Positions 45,907 to 54,295 of a stretch of DNA of 64,000 nucleotides are shown here, piece by piece. Origin of the DNA: PGYR01 sp034670025. GTDB taxonomy: Bacteria > Bacteroidota > Ignavibacteria > Kapaibacteriales > UBA2268. Position 1 is the first letter of the stretch; each line of letters opens with the position of its first letter. Location of the stretch: assembly GCA_034670025.1 (NCBI GenBank), contig JAXMOE010000003.1, positions 1 through 64,000 on the forward strand. The letters are read 5' to 3'. The notes beneath the pieces were generated by a model. It searched no databases, was not told where the DNA came from, and saw only the letters and a list, made by a program, of their open reading frames with translations. The translations under genes were made by a program, and so were the position numbers.

Positions 45907-46351
45907 CGTCGCCCCCGAAATAAGAATCCATAACATTGCTATTATATATTCGGTTGTCGTTGGAACGCAAAGTAGTTATAGTAGGCGGTGAGTCATAGCC
46001 AGGAACAGCCCCACCCAAGTAAAGCTCACCCGATTGTATGTCCTCGAGCAGTTGGTTTGCCTCTTCGTAGTATGCCTTAATCTCTTCTGGTAGTGGCAAC
46101 TCGCCATACTCTATTCGGTATAGGTGGTAGATAGTCAAGTCCGTGGAAATAGACATAATCAGCTCATCAGGCTCGGTAAAAGGTATGTCATACCTACCCA
46201 AAAGTGTTGCGTCTATGGTGGCATCGGCAAGCTCGCGTGCCAAATCCGTTCTCGCTGTGTCTATGGTAGTGCCTGTGTCGTCGCCAGTCAGCTTTGCTAG
46301 CTCTTCCGAGTTGAAGCGACCGAGTAGGTCTGTGTTTGTCGAATAAGCCAT
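45899..46351 (-). CDS. Mu gp36-like head protein (DUF1320)
   Basis: The 150-residue protein matches DUF1320 (phage Mu gp36): MAYSTNTDLLGRFNSEELAK, ELADATIDATLLGRYDIPF, PDELIMSISTDLTIYHLYRI. In Mu, gp36 follows the head genes and is thought to be a head-completion protein. It is the first gene of the minus-strand phage-like block. Its usual upstream partners, protease and capsid, lie 5.6 kb away on the other strand. Confidence 0.85.
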   Translation of the reverse strand: MAYSTNTDLLGRFNSEELAKLTGDDTGTTIDTARTDLARELADATIDATLLGRYDIPFTEPDELIMSISTDLTIYHLYRIEYGELPLPEEIKAYYEEANQLLEDIQSGELYLGGAVPGYDSPPTITTLRSNDNRIYNSNVMDSYFGGDDV

Positions 46352-46480
46352 CTTATTCGCCTCCGTTTACTATTATTTGGTTTATGATAATAGTATCAGT
46401 AGCGAAAGTATGGAGTTGGGTTTGCCCCTGCATTAATGCGGTTTTAAATTTATATTTATATGGTATATCACTTATTCATT
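46352..46480 (-). promoter_or_regulatory. Leader region of the minus-strand phage-like block
   Basis: This short spacer before gp36 must hold the promoter of the minus-strand block. It contains a moderately GC-rich stretch (46390-46440), but no defined boxes. Confidence 0.3.
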
Positions 46481-46507
46481 GAAGCTCACTGAGCCTGTCG
46501 AAGTGAA
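46481..46507 (+). repeat. Extragenic repeat of the CTTCGACAGGCTCAGTGAGC type
   Basis: The stretch gaagctcactgagcctgtcg then aagtgaac is, on the minus strand, the widely dispersed element gttcacttcgacaggctcag-tgagcttc. It can form a hairpin (GCTCA/TGAGC). It begins a dense run of short palindromic repeats. Confidence 0.55.
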
Positions 46508-46514
46508 CTTTAGT

Positions 46515-46731
46515 ATTCAACCCCTAATGGTGTTGTTCTGAATATCCCATATGGATATAATATTAGTAGAGAATAAGTATTCAACCCCGATGGGGTTGGT
46601 TGCGGTGTTGTCAATCATTTGGCTACTAATATTTCGACTACGCTTAATACACTGTATTCAACTCCTACGGAGTTGGTGGGATGCTTACAAATATACCATT
46701 CTACTAATGTTTGAACCCCTAACGGGGTTGG
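46515..46731 (+). repeat. Four spaced copies of a TTCAACCCC-N3-GGGGTTGG palindrome
   Basis: Copies begin at about 46515, 46579, 46656 and 46710. Cores read CAACCCCTAATGGTGTTG, CAACCCCGATGGGGTTGG, CAACTCCTACGGAGTTGG and GAACCCCTAACGGGGTTGG. Spacing is irregular (64, 77 and 54 bases). The separating DNA shares CTACTAAT/ATTAGTAG words. Arms change together in copy 3 (CTCC/GGAG), so the hairpin has been maintained by compensatory change. The second and third copies are strict palindromes. Confidence 0.7.
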
Positions 46732-46740
46732 TGGGAACGC

Positions 46741-46805
46741 CTCCACTCACGCCAAGAGCGTGGCAAGCTCCGTCAACGCCAAGGCGTTGCCACCTACGAC
46801 ACCGA
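46741..46805 (+). repeat. GCGTGGC/CAACGCC palindrome pair
   Basis: Immediately after the four-copy cluster, CACGCCAAGAGCGTG and CAACGCCAAGGCGTTG form two further short hairpins, the second perfect (CAACGCC-AA-GGCGTTG). They continue the repeat-rich region and are probably of the same mobile or extragenic origin. Confidence 0.5.
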
Positions 46806-46814
46806 GTAGGGATT

Positions 46815-46844
46815 AAAAAAAAAGCCCGACCAAATGGCCGGGCT
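46815..46844 (-). terminator. Intrinsic terminator after the long repeat-protein gene
   Basis: AGCCCG (46823-46828) pairs with CGGGCT (46839-46844), with a further GACC/GGCC-like interior. The A run at 46815-46822 gives the T tract on the minus strand, 33 bases beyond the stop of the secreted repeat protein. Confidence 0.75.
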
Positions 46845-46876
46845 TGTGAATATTATGTTATGTGGTTGTTATGTGG

Positions 46877-49800
46877 TTAGAAAGTACCTATTATGTACCA
46901 GTCACCATTTGTATCTTTTGTTACAATCCCACCTCTTACACCAGAGGCAGTACCATTTGAAGTACCATTGATATCATGAGTACCACTCGTGAATGCTATA
47001 TGGACAACAGAACCAGCAGGATAAGAATTAGGAAATGATGCAACATTAACATCAGCAGCTAAGAACAATACGTTTTTACCTGAAGCCACAGCTGTTGAAT
47101 TAGAAAGACCTAATTGACCTGTCATATCCAAATCACCTGAATTGTTAACAATGAAATTATTCCCACCAACTGTGAAGTTTTGATTAGTTACATCTAATCC
47201 TTGTGTCATATCCGCAGCAGAATTTACAGTCAAAGTACCTTCGATTAAAGTATTACCACTTGGTTGAACTCTAAATGTTGTTGAAGGTGTATTATCACTC
47301 ATTGTTAAATTTGCACCAGATATATCTACACCTTGTTCTACATCTAAGTTACCTTGTAAAACACCATTACCTGAAGTATTTACACTAAATACAGCACCAG
47401 CACCTGGATCCAAAGTAATGTTACCAGATACATCTAATGCATCTGCAACTTCAACTGCATTACCACCAGAAGTATTCTTTAACGGAACTTGCAAATCTAA
47501 ATCATTGTTACCTGTAATTACGATATCAGCATTAGTACCATTTAAAGCAGTATTAATTGTTTGACCACCGTCGTAAGCAACTTGTAGAGAAGTGCTACCC
47601 CAAGAAAGTACACCATTACCATCAGTGATTAACTGTTGGTCAGCAGAACCGTCAGCAGCTGGAAGAGTCCAAACTACATTAGTAGCAACTACAGCAGGAG
47701 AAGTGAAACCAACATAGTTAGATTGGTCATCATCATTCAATCTCATATCACCGTCTATTCTAGCATTAGCACCTATGTTTGCATTATTACCAACATTCAT
47801 ATTGTTAGAGAAGAAACCACTTCTCCACTCACGAGTTGCAGAACCAATATCACGGTTATCAGCAGTAGCACTTGGAATCAAGTCAGAATGAATTCTACCA
47901 GTAACAGTAACTTCGTCAGCAGCAGCATCACCTAAATTAACGTTGCCGTTAAGAGTAGTGTTGCCATCAACGTTTAATCTAGCGTCTATGTCGGTACTAC
48001 CTTGTACAACTAATGCGTCATTAGTACCAGCTACATCACCTTCTACAGTTAATTGAGTTGCGTCATCACTATCACCCATAATAGAAGCAGCAGATTGAAC
48101 GTTAATTCTACCGTCAACTTGTAAGCTAAGAATAGCAGTAGCACTTCCATTATTTTCGAAAGATAAAACTTGGTCAGCAGCATCATTTCTTTGTAAAGTG
48201 TTGTCCGAAATAATTAGATTTGGATTACCAGAATTAATGGTTAAGAATCCCTCTTCAATAAATACATCTGTATCACCATCGCCAGCAGCATCAAAATTAA
48301 TTTGTGAGCTAGCAGCGTCGATAGTAACTTGAGCAGTAGTAGCATTATCAACATTGAAAGTAGCAACATCAGTATTGTAACCGATATTCAATTCTGCTGC
48401 ACCAGCACCAGCACCATTTGCTTCACCAATGTGAACAGAAGAACCTAATACATATAAGTCAGCCCATCTTTCTGCATCAGTACCTAAAGTAAATGCAGTA
48501 GCTGCACCATTAGGTTGAATAGAAGAGTTTACTTTTGAGTTGAAAGTAGTTAAGTCAGTAACCAAATCATCACCTAAATTAACATTACCGTTTAGAGTAG
48601 TGTTGCCGTCAACATTAGCAGCATCATCAACTTGTAAATCATTACCAACATTAGCGTTGTTAGCTAACCATAAGTTTCTCCATTTGTCTCCAGCAGAAGA
48701 ACCAATACTCCAGTTGTTATCATAAGTAGGTAATAAGTGCGAACCAATATCGCCATTAATAATAACTGAGTCCAAAGAGTTAGTACCTAATGTAGTAAAA
48801 CCTTCTACGTTCAAAGAACCGTCAATATCGGCATCTCCTTGAAGAGCAAAATCATATATCATTGCATTATCAGGACTGATTACACCTTCTACAGTTAATT
48901 GAGCTGCATCAGTACCATCACCGATAGTAGAAGCAGCAGATTGAACGTCAATTTTACCTTCTAAATCGATATTTAATACATTTCCTACACCAGCGTCAGT
49001 GTTGATAAAAGTCAATGTTTCAACTGTGGCATCGTTTCTTTCTACAGTAGCATCTGTGATAATCAAATCAGTGCTAGTACTATTGTCATCAGTATCAATA
49101 GTAAGTCCATTAGATCTAACTTCTAATACATTATTAGCATTAGCACCTAGAGGGTTTATAGAAACAACTTCTGCAGCAGCAGTTGCATCGATAGTTAACT
49201 GAGCGTTAGTCGCAGCATTAACTGTTAATGAACCAACGTTAGCAGCATAACCAATGTTCAATTCAGTATTACCTGCAGTACCACCTTCAGGTCCAACGTG
49301 AACTGAATTACCCATAATATAAGCAGCTTGCCATCTTTTTGCATCAGTACCTAAAGTAAGAGCATTTTGAGCTTCGTCAGGAACTAAGTTAGAAACAAAC
49401 TCGCCGTTAACTTGTATGTTATCTGTATCAGCATCACCTAATATAGTGTTGCCGTCAACTTTCAGTCTATTACCAACATTAGCGTTGTTAGAAAGTTGGA
49501 GATTTTGCCATCTGTTACCAAGAATACCTAAATCAAGTGTACCGTCAGTCATAGGAACTAAGCTAGTAGTAAATCTACCATTAGCAGCTATCTCATCAGT
49601 AACAGCATCACCTAAATCAACATTAGCGTTTAGAGTAGTGTTACCATCAACGTTTAATCTAGCGTCTATGTCAGTGCTACCTTGTACAACTAATGCATCG
49701 TTAGTACCAGCTACGTCGCCTTCTATTGTCAATTGAGTTGCATCAGCAGCGTCGCCCATAGTAGAAGCAGCAGATTGAACGTCTAATTTACCGTCTATAG

Positions 49801-51454
49801 TTACGTCTAATACACCAGCACCGCCGTTTACAAGACCTAAAGTCTCAGTATTGGCACTATTTCTTCCAACTGTAGATTGAGTCAAAGATAATACTGTTCC
49901 AGAAAGAATTCCATCAGTATCAACATGAAGACCATCTTCTGCTATGAACACGTTACCAAAACCTTCGCCAGCAGGGTCAAAAGTAGTAACTTCCGAGCCA
50001 GTAGTTGCGTCTATAGAGAATTGAGAGCCAGTAGGATCGTTTACTTGGAAGTTAGCAGTGTTCGAATTGTAAAATACTTCTAATTCAGTATCATTACTCG
50101 CACCGTCATCTGGACCAATATGAAGAGATTCATCTAAGTAAATGCTTCTCCATCTGTCAGAATCTTGACCCAAATCATTGTTGTTAGTAGGAATGATATC
50201 TGTATCAACCCATCCGTCAAAATTAATTTCGTCATCAGAATTGTGACCTAAATTAATAATTGAATTCGGAGTGTTTGTAGTTACATCTACTTCAAATGCT
50301 AAGTTACTGTTAGCATCTTCTACAGTAAGATCGCCACCAGTTACATCAACGCCAGCAGTTGCGTCTAAGTTACCATTGATAGTGAATTGACCAGTACCAG
50401 TAGTTATTGGTCCGTTATTAACCCATGCTGGGTTAGCAGAAGCAGTAGAGTTCAATAATAAAGTACCATCATTCGAGTTACCAATTATTTCTTCTACATT
50501 ATATATAGTGTTATCATTCATATTGAAATCACCAGTAAGTGAAAAACCATCCACTTCTAAGTAACCCATTTTAGCATCACCATCAATAACTAATTCATAT
50601 TCATTAAGATTAAGAACAGGTTGAGCAGTTTTAACACCTACTATATTTAATTTTGTAGCATCAGTACCAGGAGTAGCACCAATAACGTTAGCATCTTGAG
50701 TTGCTGTAAAAGCACCAGAGATTTCTAAAGGTTGGTTGCCGTCATTGATTTCAGCAACATTGTCTAATATTTTACCTTGTAAATTTACGTCAGTATCAGT
50801 AATAACCATCATATCAACACCATCAACAGAAATTTCACCTTCGTTGTTAACATCATCATAACGGATAGCAAGAACTTCATCGCCAGCTGTAAGAGCATCA
50901 TCAGCACCCAAACCATCAGCAGGACCAACAAACACACCTCTATTAGCTATAGGAGCAGTGTTGTCAATTTCTTTTACAAAAAGTGCATCATGTCTTTGTC
51001 CATCATCACCTATGTAAGAAGGATCAGAAGTCGGCACCAAAACACCATTTGTGTTGAAGATAGAAGTGTTAGCTTGTATAATTACTTGCTGATCTACTCT
51101 ACCTTGGCTGAACAAAGCACCATTGATGTAAACATCAAAAGTCCAGAAAGTATTCATGTTAGCAGCTTCAATAGCATCCCATTCATTTTGCTTTGTTACA
51201 TTAGCAGTACCAACATTAACAGTGATAACACCGTTGTCGTCAGCAGTAACTTCTGGGTCGCCAGCAGTAAAAGTGTTACCAGTGTACAAAGTTAAAGCAC
51301 CACCATCGTAGTTAACCAAGTCAACTCTTACCGAAGTGGCAGGAGTACCAGCTTGATATTGCGGAGCGTAAACTGAAACTCTAGTTGGCTCTAAAGAGAG
51401 ACCGGTAGAGATTGCCATCATTGTGACAGCGAGAAGTAATAATAGTTTTTTCAT
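46877..51454 (-). CDS. Giant secreted repetitive beta-rich protein
   Basis: An ATG at 51454 (1526 residues) gives a clean signal peptide (MKKLLLLLAVTMMAISTGLS). An in-frame ATG 15 bases upstream is less likely. The N-terminal 150 residues are shared with the short paralogue at 41141-41851. The middle consists of at least three units of about 280 residues, each with LNVDGNTTLN-type strands, RWQNLQLSNNANVG or RWADLYVLGSSVHIGE, and SAASTMGDAADATQLTIEGD boxes. The DNA repeats with a period near 840 bases. This is the look of a long fibrous, beta-solenoid-like surface or tail-fibre-like protein. The C-terminus (GSVVHIAFTSGTHDING, ITKDTNGDWYIIGTF-like) is compact. No T9SS sorting domain is visible. 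Function unknown. Confidence 0.7.
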   Translation of the reverse strand: MKKLLLLLAVTMMAISTGLSLEPTRVSVYAPQYQAGTPATSVRVDLVNYDGGALTLYTGNTFTAGDPEVTADDNGVITVNVGTANVTKQNEWDAIEAANMNTFWTFDVYINGALFSQGRVDQQVIIQANTSIFNTNGVLVPTSDPSYIGDDGQRHDALFVKEIDNTAPIANRGVFVGPADGLGADDALTAGDEVLAIRYDDVNNEGEISVDGVDMMVITDTDVNLQGKILDNVAEINDGNQPLEISGAFTATQDANVIGATPGTDATKLNIVGVKTAQPVLNLNEYELVIDGDAKMGYLEVDGFSLTGDFNMNDNTIYNVEEIIGNSNDGTLLLNSTASANPAWVNNGPITTGTGQFTINGNLDATAGVDVTGGDLTVEDANSNLAFEVDVTTNTPNSIINLGHNSDDEINFDGWVDTDIIPTNNNDLGQDSDRWRSIYLDESLHIGPDDGASNDTELEVFYNSNTANFQVNDPTGSQFSIDATTGSEVTTFDPAGEGFGNVFIAEDGLHVDTDGILSGTVLSLTQSTVGRNSANTETLGLVNGGAGVLDVTIDGKLDVQSAASTMGDAADATQLTIEGDVAGTNDALVVQGSTDIDARLNVDGNTTLNANVDLGDAVTDEIAANGRFTTSLVPMTDGTLDLGILGNRWQNLQLSNNANVGNRLKVDGNTILGDADTDNIQVNGEFVSNLVPDEAQNALTLGTDAKRWQAAYIMGNSVHVGPEGGTAGNTELNIGYAANVGSLTVNAATNAQLTIDATAAAEVVSINPLGANANNVLEVRSNGLTIDTDDNSTSTDLIITDATVERNDATVETLTFINTDAGVGNVLNIDLEGKIDVQSAASTIGDGTDAAQLTVEGVISPDNAMIYDFALQGDADIDGSLNVEGFTTLGTNSLDSVIINGDIGSHLLPTYDNNWSIGSSAGDKWRNLWLANNANVGNDLQVDDAANVDGNTTLNGNVNLGDDLVTDLTTFNSKVNSSIQPNGAATAFTLGTDAERWADLYVLGSSVHIGEANGAGAGAAELNIGYNTDVATFNVDNATTAQVTIDAASSQINFDAAGDGDTDVFIEEGFLTINSGNPNLIISDNTLQRNDAADQVLSFENNGSATAILSLQVDGRINVQSAASIMGDSDDATQLTVEGDVAGTNDALVVQGSTDIDARLNVDGNTTLNGNVNLGDAAADEVTVTGRIHSDLIPSATADNRDIGSATREWRSGFFSNNMNVGNNANIGANARIDGDMRLNDDDQSNYVGFTSPAVVATNVVWTLPAADGSADQQLITDGNGVLSWGSTSLQVAYDGGQTINTALNGTNADIVITGNNDLDLQVPLKNTSGGNAVEVADALDVSGNITLDPGAGAVFSVNTSGNGVLQGNLDVEQGVDISGANLTMSDNTPSTTFRVQPSGNTLIEGTLTVNSAADMTQGLDVTNQNFTVGGNNFIVNNSGDLDMTGQLGLSNSTAVASGKNVLFLAADVNVASFPNSYPAGSVVHIAFTSGTHDINGTSNGTASGVRGGIVTKDTNGDWYIIGTF

Positions 51455-51469
51455 TGTGAAAAACCCCAT

Positions 51470-51810
51470 ATATATTTATAAAAATTAAATGTTTTATTTC
51501 ATTGTAACATTATACAGCATACAAATTAACAAATTTGCACACAATAACAAGCAAACGCAGTAATTTTAGTGTGTAAATAACTACACACTTTAACCACCGA
51601 TTGAGAGTTGGATTAATTCATGCAATTTCCTTGCCAAAGTTGAGCTTAGAGCAATAATCTGAACACCTTAAGCTTATGTTGTCGAATTATTAGTTGTCTT
51701 GTGGCTTATTTTTTTTCGGAAATACTGTTACTTCGTTGTAAATATTGATATTTGTGGAGTTATTTACTCAACTTTTTTTAGTAAATCCCCACATCTCATT
51801 TTTTCAACTA
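51470..51810. promoter_or_regulatory. Divergent promoter region between the repeat protein and the head genes
   Basis: The AT-rich spacer must carry the minus-strand promoter of the repeat protein. A short imperfect repeat of TTACTAAT/TAAATAACT-like words is present, but no box can be fixed. No gene is supported. Confidence 0.35.
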
Positions 51811-51855
51811 TGGGGGAGTTCAATCCCCCCGGCCCCCTTTATCAAGGGGGAGCTT
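51811..51855 (+). repeat. Dispersed repeat of the CCCCCTTTATCAAGGGGG type
   Basis: The stretch TGGGGGAGTTCAATCCCCCC followed by GGCCCCCTTTATCAAGGGGGAGC can form CCCCCTTTATCAAGGGGG hairpins. This is a familiar extragenic element in this bacterial group. It lies in the spacer before the head-gene block. Confidence 0.5.
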
Positions 51856-51986
51856 AAAGGAAGTCCTCCATAATAAATACCATACCAAAACCGTTTTAAA
51901 ATAGTACCTATGCACATATACTGCTAACCCCATAGCTTTGCCTCACACTAAAATCAACAACCACAAACAAAAAGAGGTACACAACT

Positions 51987-52829
51987 ATGTGGATAGAAGT
52001 ATTTCGGTCTGGGACACATACCGATTCGGGTGGCAACACTGCCACTTATACCAATGCAGATTTGGCTACGATAGCCAACAACTACAACACAGAGCTGAGC
52101 AAGGACGAAAGCAGCTTAGCCCCAATAGTCAAAGGACACCCAAAGACCGATGCGCCTGCTCTGGGTTGGGTGGGTCAGCTGAAAGTAAGTGGCGACAAGC
52201 TGTTGGCTAAGATAAAGCAGGTTTTGCCAGAGTTCGCCAATGAGGTGAAGTCAGGCAGATACAAGAAAGTTTCCATAGCACTTTACCCTGGCAATGTACT
52301 TAGGCATATTGGTTTTTTGGGTGCTACTGCCCCTGCTGTGCGTGGGCTGAAACCAGTAAGCTTTGCTGACAAGGGCGATTACGCTGAGTTCAGCACTGCA
52401 CCGAAGCAGAGCCGATTGGAGCAATTAGAACAAGAGAACGCAGAGCTGAAAATGCAGATAGCAGAGAAGGACTCAGAGCTATTGGGTAAGCAAAACTCCG
52501 AGTTTGTAGCTCAATTAATTGATGAGGGCAAGGTAACGCCTGCACAAGCCACCATACTCAATGAGATATTGGACTGCGAATCGGCTGGAGGACAGTATGC
52601 CAAGGGCAAGTCGGTGATTGATTTAGTCAAAGAATTTGCCGAATCGGGCTGCCCCATTGGCGATTTGGAAGCGGAGTTTGCCGACAATAACGTGCCACCA
52701 GTGAGCAATGAGTATGAAGGAAAACCCACAGAGCCAGAGAGGTTACAGCTACACAACCGAGCAATGACAATCAGCAGAGACAACCCAAACATAAGCTACG
52801 AGCAAGCACTTATGCTTGCCACGGATTAA
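51987..52829 (+). CDS. Mu-like phage protease/scaffold (gpI family)
   Basis: This 280-residue protein starts MWIEVFRSGTHTDSGGNTAT after AAGAGGT 9 bases upstream. It follows the Mu I protease pattern: IVKGHPKTDAPALGWVGQLK with the candidate active-site His-Asp region, and SGRYKKVSIALYP with the Ser of the family. Residues 145-175 form a coiled coil (QSRLEQLEQENAELKMQIAE), the scaffold part. It processes and scaffolds the phage head during assembly. The base composition is clearly less AT-rich than the surrounding accessory genes. Confidence 0.85.
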   Translation: MWIEVFRSGTHTDSGGNTATYTNADLATIANNYNTELSKDESSLAPIVKGHPKTDAPALGWVGQLKVSGDKLLAKIKQVLPEFANEVKSGRYKKVSIALYPGNVLRHIGFLGATAPAVRGLKPVSFADKGDYAEFSTAPKQSRLEQLEQENAELKMQIAEKDSELLGKQNSEFVAQLIDEGKVTPAQATILNEILDCESAGGQYAKGKSVIDLVKEFAESGCPIGDLEAEFADNNVPPVSNEYEGKPTEPERLQLHNRAMTISRDNPNISYEQALMLATD

Positions 52830-52854
52830 TTCATTATAAAAATTGGAGACAAAT

Positions 52855-53796
52855 ATGTCAAAAAGAACCGATAATCTTAGAATGGTAGATCCCGTTCTGA
52901 GTACAATAGCACAGGGCTACAGCAATAGCTCATTCGTATCGGAAGCACTATTCCCGATAGTAAATGTGAGCAAGAGTAAAGTGAAAATACCAGTTTTTGG
53001 TAAAGAGGCGTTTTACTTGCGAGGAGTTGATAGGGCGATAAGAGCGGAGAGCAACAGGATACCAGCGAGCAAAGTCAGTTTAATGGACTTTGAGACACAG
53101 GAGAAAGACTTAGAAGTCGCTCTTGACCATTTGGAGCAAAAAGAAGCCCACAACTTAGAGCTATATATGAGCCAGGTAACTAAGACTTTGGCGGATGGAA
53201 TATCGCTCAACAGGGAGAAGGAAGCGGCAGACATTGCCCAAGATGCCAGTAAGTATGCAGCGAGCAACAAGATAGTAATTACATCTGGAAATGCCTTCGA
53301 TGATTATGGTAACACCACTGACCCACTTGCAATAATCAAAGATGGAATGGAGGCAATTAGAAACAAGATTGGGAAGTTCCCAAACACTATGGTGCTGGGC
53401 GAAACTACTTACAGAGTGCTGATGAGCCACCCCAAGATATTGGAGAAAATCAAATATTCTTCGCTGGGTAAGGCATCGAAAAGTATTCTGAAAGAGCTTA
53501 CGGACATAGACAACATTTCGGTAGGGCTTTCAGTTTACACTGATGATGGCGATGATTTTACTGATATATGGGCTGACAATATTGTCCTTGCCTATGTTGA
53601 TAGCAGTGCAAAGGGCAACCGCTCGGAGTTCAACCCAAGTTATGGTTACACTTTCAGAAGAAAAGGAATGCCCGAAGTTGACACATACAACGAGAATGGC
53701 GGTAAGATTAAGGTACTACGATACACGGATAACTACTCTGTGAATGTAACTGCAAACGATGCAGCTTACTTAATTTCAAACACAAACCACGAATAG
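52855..53796 (+). CDS. Phage major capsid protein
   Basis: The ATG at 52855 is preferred over one 12 bases upstream because GGAG lies 6 bases before it (313 residues). The protein fits HK97-type major capsid proteins of Mu-like Bacteroidota phages: LSTIAQGYSNSSFVSEALFP, ALDHLEQKEAHNLELYMSQV, FPNTMVLGETTYRVLMSHPK and NPSYGYTFRRKGMPEVDTY. It immediately follows the protease gene and precedes a DUF2190 gene. Confidence 0.85.
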   Translation: MSKRTDNLRMVDPVLSTIAQGYSNSSFVSEALFPIVNVSKSKVKIPVFGKEAFYLRGVDRAIRAESNRIPASKVSLMDFETQEKDLEVALDHLEQKEAHNLELYMSQVTKTLADGISLNREKEAADIAQDASKYAASNKIVITSGNAFDDYGNTTDPLAIIKDGMEAIRNKIGKFPNTMVLGETTYRVLMSHPKILEKIKYSSLGKASKSILKELTDIDNISVGLSVYTDDGDDFTDIWADNIVLAYVDSSAKGNRSEFNPSYGYTFRRKGMPEVDTYNENGGKIKVLRYTDNYSVNVTANDAAYLISNTNHE

Positions 53797-53812
53797 GAAA
53801 AGGAGAAAAATT

Positions 53813-54157
53813 ATGCCAATAAACAAAGCAACAAGCAGCCCAGTGCTGACACTAAGTCAAGTAGCAGGAGAAGATTTGCTCGCTTACAGAGCTATAAATT
53901 TTGATGGTGAACTAACGGATGACGGTGATGATTTTCTTGGTGTGACAGACTTGGAATGGAGAGAGGGCGAAATAGCATCAGCAATAGCACTAGGAGCCCC
54001 GATAATGGAAGCCAGTGGTGCAGTCAGCAAAGGCGACAACATTGTACTTGACACCGGTGGCAAAGCCAAAGCTTATGCTGGTTCTGGTGCAAAGATTGGC
54101 TTTGCACTCAACTCAGCAGCCGATGGAGGATATGTGAAGGTGCTGATTAGGAAGTAG
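53813..54157 (+). CDS. DUF2190 capsid-associated protein
   Basis: The 114-residue protein shows the DUF2190 pattern: ASSPVLTLSQVAGEDLLAY, GVTDLEWREGEIASAIALG, VSKGDNIVLDTGGKAKAYAG and IGFALNSAADGGYVKVLIRK (a small beta-barrel). Members decorate or stabilise phage heads. GGAG sits 8 bases before the start. It closes the plus-strand head block and is followed by a terminator. Confidence 0.82.
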   Translation: MPINKATSSPVLTLSQVAGEDLLAYRAINFDGELTDDGDDFLGVTDLEWREGEIASAIALGAPIMEASGAVSKGDNIVLDTGGKAKAYAGSGAKIGFALNSAADGGYVKVLIRK

Positions 54158-54181
54158 GTGATTTTTGTAATATAAATAGTA

Positions 54182-54213
54182 AGCTCAGTTGAATATTCGA
54201 CTGGGCTTTTTTT
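54182..54213 (+). terminator. Intrinsic terminator after the head-gene block
   Basis: AGCTCAGT (54182-54189) pairs with ACTGGGCT (54200-54207) with one G-T wobble, followed by a run of T to 54213. It separates the phage-like genes from pheT. Confidence 0.85.
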
Positions 54214-54295
54214 ATGATATTTAGTAACCTTTGCGAAAAATATTTATATTGCATATTGCATAAATTTAATAAAATGAAATCCGACTAAGACAAGA

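Noticed and set aside
41913..46351. Complete active Mu-like prophage
   Set aside because: No DDE transposase, MuB, terminase, tail sheath or tube gene is visible, and the head genes are split across strands.
46515..46731. CRISPR array
   Set aside because: The repeats are strict short palindromes of about 20 bases, with irregular 33-55 base gaps that share words among themselves, and no cas gene is in the window.
46551..46880. A plus-strand frame of 109 codons
   Set aside because: It translates the palindromic repeat cluster and the terminator of the opposite gene; no conserved protein features.
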